Source of the DNA: Crenothrix polyspora
GTDB lineage: Bacteria; Pseudomonadota; Gammaproteobacteria; Methylococcales; Methylomonadaceae
Length of the DNA stretch: 62,515 nt
NCBI RefSeq assembly: GCF_900163755.1
Contig: NZ_FUKI01000098.1
Span: 1-62,515 of the forward strand
Reading direction: 5' to 3'
Below, piece by piece: positions 57,024-62,515 of the stretch; the stretch's first letter is position 1, and every line of letters begins with the position of its first letter. The position numbers and the translations under genes were made by a program. A model generated the notes under the pieces. That model worked only from the letters and a program-made list of their open reading frames with translations, ran no database searches and had not been told where the DNA came from.

Positions 57024-57575
57024 ATGGGGCAGCGTTATAACGAATTATCCGACAAACACACGCACTTCATCGCGGCACAAAAAATATTTTTCGTGGCAAC
57101 CGCCACTGCCGACAGTCGGGTCAACCTATCGCCTAAAGGTATGGATTCGTTTCGGATTCTGGGGAAAAATCGCGCGGTCTGGCTCAATGTAACCGGTAGT
57201 GGCAATGAGACCGCTGCCCATGTTCAAGTTAACCCACGCATGACCATCATGTTCTGCGCATTTGAGGGTGCGCCACTCATCCTGCGTCTTTATGGCACGG
57301 CTAAAGTCATCCACAAAAATAATGCCGAATGGGATGCACTTTACCCTTTGCTCGAACCCATAGCAGGCGCTCGACAAATTTTCGACCTCGCTATCGATTT
57401 GGTGCAAACCTCCTGTGGAATGGCCGTGCCGTACTTTTCTTACCAGCAAGATCGTGAATTACTAAAGGATTGGGCAGTCAAAAAAGGCGATGGCGGTTTG
57501 CAGCAGTATTGGGAAGAAAAGAATCAAAGCAGTCTGGATAATATACCCACCCACATCTTGGCCAAGAATACTTAA
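57024..57575 (+). CDS. Pyridoxamine 5'-phosphate oxidase-family protein
   Basis: A split-barrel flavin-binding protein. Near the N-terminus IFFVATATADSRVNLSPKGM and RAVWLNVTGSGNETAAHVQV, then MTIMFCAFEGAPLILRLYGT, are typical of the PNPOx-like subgroup that acts on unknown substrates; it lacks the C-terminal domain of true PdxH. I start at MGQRYNELSDKH with AAAGG eight bases upstream, 22 bp after the cytochrome gene stop. Whether it belongs functionally to the envelope cluster is unclear. Confidence 0.82.
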   Translation: MGQRYNELSDKHTHFIAAQKIFFVATATADSRVNLSPKGMDSFRILGKNRAVWLNVTGSGNETAAHVQVNPRMTIMFCAFEGAPLILRLYGTAKVIHKNNAEWDALYPLLEPIAGARQIFDLAIDLVQTSCGMAVPYFSYQQDRELLKDWAVKKGDGGLQQYWEEKNQSSLDNIPTHILAKNT

Positions 57576-57841
57576 TCTGTCCCAGGCCTTTAAAATTTCA
57601 TAACAGCGCATGCTACCTTCATTACAACGAAAAACATGAATGCTCATTACGAGAATACAAAGAATGTCACGATTTTTTTGACAAAGACCAAATCACAAAA
57701 GAACTCAATTTAAAATACTACTAAGCGCGTCTGTTTTTGGATGTAATGAATAACCTTTTCTTTTAGTGTTCAGTGTGTATTCAGCAAAGCCTCTGTAGGC
57801 TATGTTCCTATATTCAATAATACTCAGTGAAGTAGATAATT
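57576..57841. other. Intergenic region with a possible gene remnant
   Basis: A plus-strand frame from about 57595 to a TAA at 57722-57724 reads YLHYNEKHECSLREYKECHD then FFDKDQITKELNLKYY, which looks protein-like but has no proper start. It may be the tail of a lost gene. The remainder holds no recognisable feature. Confidence 0.25.
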
Positions 57842-58153
57842 ATGGCTGTTTATCAAACACCCCACTACGAAAAACCCCTATTCAGCGACTTGCTGAATTC
57901 GTGGGCACTTCTAAAGCAATCTGTCGAAAACGAACATCGCACTAAAGATTGCTCACAACTGCTGCTTTACATTACTGCCGCAATGAGTTGGGAGTGTGTG
58001 CAAAACTTAAGACACATGAAAAATACATTTCTACTCGTTCAAAACATTGCCCAACAAATAGGTATCAGTGATGAGACAGCTGTATTTGTGGACGATGTCG
58101 AAGACATTTTATCTGAGGCATTGGATAGACTTAAAAAAACAAGATTACGCTAA
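57842..58153 (+). CDS. Hypothetical helical protein of 103 residues
   Basis: Mostly alpha-helical by composition (FSDLLNSWALLKQSVENEHR, LRHMKNTFLLVQNIAQQI), acidic near the end (VDDVEDILSEALDRLKK). No signal or membrane segment and no recognised domain. The start has a GAAG-like site about ten bases upstream. It lies alone before the RimK-like gene. Confidence 0.5.
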   Translation: MAVYQTPHYEKPLFSDLLNSWALLKQSVENEHRTKDCSQLLLYITAAMSWECVQNLRHMKNTFLLVQNIAQQIGISDETAVFVDDVEDILSEALDRLKKTRLR

Positions 58154-58188
58154 AAATACGTCTTCCTTTACCCATTCAGAAGCAAATA

Positions 58189-58221
58189 TTGACAAAGGAT
58201 ATGCAAATATCCTTGTATAAA
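58189..58221 (+). promoter_or_regulatory. MerR-style promoter with 20-bp palindrome
   Basis: A perfect -35 TTGACA (58189-58194) and a -10-like TATAAA (58216-58221) are 21 bases apart, too far for a normal sigma-70 promoter. The spacer is filled by AAGGATATGCAAATATCCTT (58195-58214), a perfect 8-bp inverted repeat around GCAA. MerR-type activators bind just such palindromes in 19-20 bp spacers. The 5' leader would be about 45 bases before the RimK-like gene. No MerR gene is nearby. Confidence 0.55.
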
Positions 58222-58273
58222 AGCCATACTACGATCAAAATTGTAGCTGACTAAACTTAAGGATTTTTTTACT

Positions 58274-59746
58274 ATGGCACGCACTCTTCTGGTTGTGGAT
58301 AGACTTTCCGACTGGAGCCCCTATTACCCTAGCGATCACGTTATTACCTTTGAAACCTATCTTGCCACCGAACAAAACGAATCAGAACATCGCGTTCGTA
58401 TCATAAATTTGTGCGGCAGTTATTCGTATTTATCCGATGGCTATTACTGCTCGTTACTGGCCGAAGCACGCGGCCATCACGTTATTCCCTCGGTTAAAGT
58501 CTTAAATGACTTAGAAAAACAGGCTTTATACCAATTACAGATTGAAGATTTATCGGCAGCGTTGGCCAAAGCCTTAAAAAGCTGTGATAAAACCAGCGAT
58601 GTCACTGTGATCAGCTATTTTGGCACAACGCCGGATACCGCTTTTCAGGAGCTGGCGCGTTTATTGTTTGAACGCTTCTCCTGCCCTGTGCTGGAGATTA
58701 CCTTAAGTTTTCGCCAGCAATGGGATATTACCAACCTAAAAGCTATCTCGCACCGTGATTTGAATGAAGCCCAAGAAACCTTATTTGCCACGGCTTTGGA
58801 TCGGTTTAGCAAAAAAGTCTGGCACAAAGGCCGTGCCAAAAAATCCGCGCGTTACGATCTGGCTATACTGGTCAACCCAGGCGAAAAAATGCCACCCAGC
58901 AACCGTGCGGCACTGAAAAAATTCATTCATGCTGGCAGACAATTAGGCATAGAAGTGGAACTGATTTCACCACAACACTATGCCAGACTGCCCGAATTTG
59001 ATGGCTTGTTCATCCGTGAAACCACCGGCATTGACCACCACACCTACCGTTTCGCCAAAAAAGCCGAAGCCGAAGGCTTAATTGTGGTGGATGATCCTAC
59101 TTCCATGTTGCGCTGTACCAATAAAGTCTATCTAGCCGATTTGTTCCGCACCCACAAAGTACCGTCTCCCAAAACCTGGATTTTGCACCGGGGTAACGCC
59201 AGCCATTTAGACAAAGTAGAAGCCGAAGCCGGTTTTCCCGTGGTGATAAAAATCCCCGATGGCTCGTTTTCGCGCGGCATTGTTAAAGTCACTGACCGCA
59301 AAGATTTAGAGACAAAAGTCGCTGAATTATTTCAACAATCAGCCTTGCTGCTGGCGCAAGAGTTTTTGTATACCGATTTCGACTGGCGCATCGGGGTGTT
59401 TAATAATAAGGCCTTATACGCCTGCCGTTATTACATGGTGAAAAATCACTGGCAAATTTACCGCCATAACGAAACCCGCGTGGACAGCGGCAATTTTGAT
59501 ACGATGGCGACATTTGATGTGCCTAAACACGTATTGGAAGCCGCGTTAAAAGCCACACAAACCATAGGCGATGGTTTATACGGTGTCGATGTTAAAGAAA
59601 AAAATGGTAAAGGTTATGTCATTGAAGTCAATGACAACCCTAATATTGACAGCGGTATTGAAGATAAATATTTAGGCGATGAGTTGTATCATCTGGTGAT
59701 GGCGGAGTTTTTACGGCGCATGGAGAATCGTAGTAAGGGGTTATAA
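58274..59746 (+). CDS. RimK-family ATP-grasp ligase with RLAN N-terminal domain
   Basis: The ~200-residue N-terminal part (ARTLLVVDRLSDWSPYYPSD) is a RimK-like ATP-grasp N-terminal domain; the C-terminal half is an ATP-grasp ligase: IRETTGIDHHTYRFAKKAEA, FPVVIKIPDGSFSRGIVKV (ATP Lys and loop), LAQEFLYTDFDWRIGVFNN and VIEVNDNPNIDSG (Mg2+ site). It should form an amide bond, perhaps adding glutamate to a peptide or protein; the acceptor is unknown. Length 490. AAGGA lies about ten bases before the ATG. Confidence 0.88.
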   Translation: MARTLLVVDRLSDWSPYYPSDHVITFETYLATEQNESEHRVRIINLCGSYSYLSDGYYCSLLAEARGHHVIPSVKVLNDLEKQALYQLQIEDLSAALAKALKSCDKTSDVTVISYFGTTPDTAFQELARLLFERFSCPVLEITLSFRQQWDITNLKAISHRDLNEAQETLFATALDRFSKKVWHKGRAKKSARYDLAILVNPGEKMPPSNRAALKKFIHAGRQLGIEVELISPQHYARLPEFDGLFIRETTGIDHHTYRFAKKAEAEGLIVVDDPTSMLRCTNKVYLADLFRTHKVPSPKTWILHRGNASHLDKVEAEAGFPVVIKIPDGSFSRGIVKVTDRKDLETKVAELFQQSALLLAQEFLYTDFDWRIGVFNNKALYACRYYMVKNHWQIYRHNETRVDSGNFDTMATFDVPKHVLEAALKATQTIGDGLYGVDVKEKNGKGYVIEVNDNPNIDSGIEDKYLGDELYHLVMAEFLRRMENRSKGL

Positions 59747-59812
59747 TTTTTCTAGTCCTTGCAAAACTGGGCTACCCACTTTATATCTAAAGCGGGACAA
59801 TTTACAGGTTAG

Positions 59813-59883
59813 GCCGTTCGTGGGGAGCTTGTCGAACCATGATCGGCTTAACCGCCCACCCTTCGACAGGTTCAAAGCGAACG
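59813..59883. repeat. Diverged TTCGACAGG repeat unit
   Basis: CCGTTCG...AGCTTGTCGAA at 59813-59836 is opposed by CTTCGACAGG...GCGAACG at 59861-59883, an imperfect palindrome of the same family as 34060-34120 and 53477-53499. It lies between the convergent RimK-like and P-type ATPase genes and may serve both transcripts as an end. Confidence 0.65.
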
Positions 59884-59973
59884 ATTAAGCCTTGCACCAT
59901 GCCCCGTTTTAAGTGGCAGCCGAAGATCGCACCATCTCTTTTTCATGGGTGGCAAAGGCAAAAATGGCTTAGG

Positions 59974-62037
59974 CTAATCGTACAGGTCGGGATTTTTAGG
60001 GGAATTTAATTTGGGTTTATCTATTAGAGAATAACCTAAAGTACCCAATAAACTCACGATGTTGAGTAGCATTATTGTAGAAATCCCCCAACCCAGTAAA
60101 AAAACCCCACTGATCCCCATTATACTAACCCCCATGGTGGTATTTATCTGATTGCTCATATGGCGATTCATTCCATTGGCCAGCTCAAATACTCGCGGGA
60201 GATGACTAATACCTTGGTCAAGCAATATAATCTGCGCAGTATCGGTGGCAACCCGTGAGGCACCTGATAAGGAAATAGAGACTTGTGCCTGCTTCATGGC
60301 AATAGTGTCATTTATTCCATCACCGATATAACACACAAAATTCCCTTCTTGTTGCAGTTGCTCAATCAAAGCAGATTTCTCATGGGGTAACGTTTCAGCA
60401 AAATAATCAATACCTAATTCATGCGCCAGTCTTTGTGTAGGTGCCTTTGCATCCCCAGAAATGATATATATTTTCTTGATTTGCTTGAGACTCTTCAGTT
60501 TTTTTATTATGGCGTGAGACTCTAACCTTACACTTGGAAGCAGCTCAATAACACCAACAGCCACATTATCTATTGATACCATCACGAGGCCATGGCCTTT
60601 ATTTTTGAGATCGGCCTTTATTTCATTGACTCTATCAGGCATCAATATCTTCTCGGCCTCCATGAACCTAGGGCTTCCTACCGAAATATTTTTTCCATTA
60701 GTTTGTATTTTTACCCCATAGCCTAATTTATATTCGGTTTGATCCGGCACATCCAGTGAAAGCCCTCTTTTTTCCGCTTCGTCCAAAATTGCTTTTGCAA
60801 GTGGATGCGACTGCTTAAACTCCGCTATCGCAGCACACCTTAAAATCTCATTTTGAGAATATGTTGAAAGGGGGTGGATAGTACCAATAAGGGGCTGGTC
60901 TTCAGTAAGGGTTCCTGTTTTATCAAAAACCAGAGTATCAACCTGACTGAGCAATTCAAGAGATCGCCCATCTTTAATAAGAATGCCTTGATTTGCCGCA
61001 TACTTAAGGTATTTAAGCAAACTAATGGGGGCAGTAAACAGAAGTCTTTTATTAGGATGAATAAATAGTACCGCCGTAGCAGCATTGCTGCCTAATAATG
61101 GCCAAGCAGCAGCAGCTGTAAGCACCGCTGGATAAACCATTTGTCGGGAGAATTTTTCCGCCCGTAGCGTTGTTAATGATTTATACTCAGTGGTGTTTTC
61201 AAGAATCTCTGATATTTTCATGGCACTGGTTTCTGTGCCTGCCTTTTCCACTTTAATGTGAATTTTTCCTGACAGAACAAATGTCATGGCAAATACATTT
61301 TCCCCTTCCCCCTTTTCTATGGGAAGGGATTCACCGGTAAATTTATGCTGATCTATACCTGCCATGCCATGCACTATATGACCATCAACAGGAATTACCT
61401 CGCCGGCATTCACAACCAAAATATCGCCACATCTTACTTTAGATAACGGCACAGAAACTTCAGAATTTTGTTCCAATAGCCATACATTTTCAGGGATTTG
61501 CTCAAAAGCACCTACCAAGTTTTGCTGGGATTCCTGAATAACTTTTGCAGTTAAAATGTCAGACATCCGAAAAAATAGACCCAGCATACTGGCAAGAAAT
61601 ATTTTTTTATGAAGAATTGAACTCAAAATCCCAACTGATAATATCGTTTCAATATCAATTTTTCCATTTCTTAATAATTTTGCAGCAGTGACCAACAAGC
61701 CTTTTATGGAATACAACAAAAAAGGAACAGCCAAGTAGGTAATAGGGGAGTGTAAAACTGTTCCTATACCAGATAGAGTTAAGGCTGCTGAGCGGCTAAA
61801 CAATTCTTTTTTGGAAACGACGCTTATTTCATTAGTCAGAACACTTGTTTCATTAGTCAGAACGCTTATTAATTTTCTTTTTTCAAAAGGAATAATATTT
61901 TTCTTATCTCTGCCATTATTCTCAAGTTTTATTTTTTGTTTGGTTAAAATGCTTTTATTGTGTTCCTGGTCTTGCTTTTGCCAGTTTTTATATCCAACCC
62001 AAAACACACTACTTAATGTAGTTAATTCAAGAATCAT
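59974..62037 (-). CDS. P1B-like heavy-metal P-type ATPase with HPN in place of CPC
   Basis: Core P-type motifs are intact: TGES at 234-237 (actuator), DKTGTLT at 372-378 (phosphorylation), SHPLAKA (P1B-specific HP) and GDGINDTIAMKQA (hinge). Yet the membrane helix before the phosphorylation site reads AVLFIHPNKRLLFTAP, with H327-P-N329 where metal pumps carry CPC, SPC or TPC. No N-terminal CxxC metal domain is present; instead a hydrophobic start and a repeat SVLTNETSVLTNEISV. Length 687. The gene is more AT-rich than its neighbours. AAGGGG about nine bases upstream supports the ATG at 62037. Confidence 0.85.
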   Translation of the reverse strand: MILELTTLSSVFWVGYKNWQKQDQEHNKSILTKQKIKLENNGRDKKNIIPFEKRKLISVLTNETSVLTNEISVVSKKELFSRSAALTLSGIGTVLHSPITYLAVPFLLYSIKGLLVTAAKLLRNGKIDIETILSVGILSSILHKKIFLASMLGLFFRMSDILTAKVIQESQQNLVGAFEQIPENVWLLEQNSEVSVPLSKVRCGDILVVNAGEVIPVDGHIVHGMAGIDQHKFTGESLPIEKGEGENVFAMTFVLSGKIHIKVEKAGTETSAMKISEILENTTEYKSLTTLRAEKFSRQMVYPAVLTAAAAWPLLGSNAATAVLFIHPNKRLLFTAPISLLKYLKYAANQGILIKDGRSLELLSQVDTLVFDKTGTLTEDQPLIGTIHPLSTYSQNEILRCAAIAEFKQSHPLAKAILDEAEKRGLSLDVPDQTEYKLGYGVKIQTNGKNISVGSPRFMEAEKILMPDRVNEIKADLKNKGHGLVMVSIDNVAVGVIELLPSVRLESHAIIKKLKSLKQIKKIYIISGDAKAPTQRLAHELGIDYFAETLPHEKSALIEQLQQEGNFVCYIGDGINDTIAMKQAQVSISLSGASRVATDTAQIILLDQGISHLPRVFELANGMNRHMSNQINTTMGVSIMGISGVFLLGWGISTIMLLNIVSLLGTLGYSLIDKPKLNSPKNPDLYD

Positions 62038-62454
62038 GAATCTGAACCCCTTTTAATTGAATATTAATTTAGTTCATCCTGATACTTGCTGAATTTAAAA
62101 AAAAGATTTGGTTTGGCAGCTTGAATCCAGAAGTACCCGTTAACCTGATCCTTAACCACAAGCCAAAAAATACAATAAAATATATAATTTTATCATACCG
62201 ATAATTTGTAAGTTTTTTGAGAGATAGATAATGAGCCGGATAGTAAATGTTTCGCACGCATTTACACGTACAAAACAGTTTCCCTGCAACGGGACTGTAG
62301 ATACCGTGACAGCCTCAGATACTTGTCAACATGGAGCCATAAGATGTTCTTGCAATATTATGGCAAGGTGTTTGGCATCATCAGAAGTAAGGGCAAGACA
62401 AATAAAAGCCGCTAAACCATCTTGAAGGCGACCCGGATTAAATGGGATGACACC
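62038..62454. other. Terminal region without a supported gene
   Basis: No convincing protein frame or RNA is seen in these 417 bases. Short frames exist, but none has a ribosome site together with a recognisable domain. The first half is AT-rich like the ATPase gene; the second half (from about 62230) is more GC-balanced, suggesting a change of origin before the terminal repeat. Confidence 0.3.
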
Positions 62455-62515
62455 GGGTGTGATTAAAAGTGCGGGGAATCTCATGCAGCTGCTGCGATTG
62501 GCAAATTACGCCAAT
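62455..62515. repeat. Right copy of the 61-bp inverted repeat
   Basis: Exact reverse complement of 1-61, with the outer hairpin ATTGGC/GCCAAT at the very end. The inner boundary is GGGTGTGATTAAAAGTGCGG. The bases just inside (CACC next to GGGTG) allow a short extra palindrome, but they differ from those at the left copy. Confidence 0.75.

Noticed and set aside
62231-62425. Small protein of 64 residues near the right end
   Set aside because: No ribosome site, no recognisable domain, and unusual composition; treated as chance.

Overview
The window looks like chromosomal DNA of a gammaproteobacterial methylotroph, most likely a Methylococcales methanotroph. The gene orders rpsP-rimM-trmD-rplS, lepA-lepB-rnc-era-recO-pdxJ, gatCAB and mreBCD-mrdA-rodA-mltB-rlpA-dacA-dat-ybeD-lipB-lipA are gammaproteobacterial. 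A divergent serine-cycle cluster (mtkB-mtkA-mcl against sga-hprA) points to C1 metabolism. No methane monooxygenase or 16S gene is in view, so the lineage is an inference.

Layout. 1-338: one arm of a 61-bp repeat found inverted at both window ends, fused to the last 40 codons of an EAL-domain gene. 339-7369: leuA, pssA, the rplS operon, ffh and a CcsA/YpjD-like gene. 7370-14461: a defence island with a single-chain Type ISP restriction-modification enzyme, then a toxin-antitoxin-chaperone (TAC) operon with a SecB-like protein, then a frameshifted second copy of the 3' end of the restriction gene, so the TAC operon lies between direct repeats of its neighbour. 14462-16332: an orphan lipoprotein and a 56-residue membrane protein with an operator-like promoter. 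16353-22006: serine cycle. 22056-26963: Uma2-type nuclease, LeuB-like dehydrogenase, a TauE-like membrane protein with a sigma-54 activator lacking a sensor domain, and a PP2C phosphatase. 26977-33027: pdxJ to lepA. 33064-34440: a repeat-rich junk zone with two tandem MITE-like elements, a decayed vapBC pair, a large palindrome and two 119-bp repeats. 34457-41666: rimI, udg, an MFS transporter, a SIMPL protein and gatBAC. 42148-53442: the rod-shape, cell-wall and lipoate genes. 54412-57001: an uncharacterised envelope cluster (two multi-TM proteins, a degenerate CopC, an anchored periplasmic protein and a C-terminal-heme cytochrome lipoprotein). 57024-62037: a flavin-binding oxidase-like protein, a RimK-like ATP-grasp ligase behind a MerR-style promoter, and a P1B-like ATPase whose usual CPC metal motif reads His-Pro-Asn.

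How the genes work together. Sga and HprA convert serine plus glyoxylate to glycerate via hydroxypyruvate. MtkAB and Mcl activate malate to malyl-CoA and split it to acetyl-CoA and glyoxylate, returning glyoxylate to Sga. The mreB-to-lipA block makes the elongasome, murein-trimming enzymes and lipoate. The best candidates for new biology are the TAC operon nested between restriction-gene copies, the envelope cluster at 54412-57001, the HPN-motif ATPase, the two palindrome-in-promoter sites (16043-16072 and 58189-58221) and the mobile repeat families at 33269-34413.

All calls rest on reading translations and motifs by eye; no alignment or database search was run.
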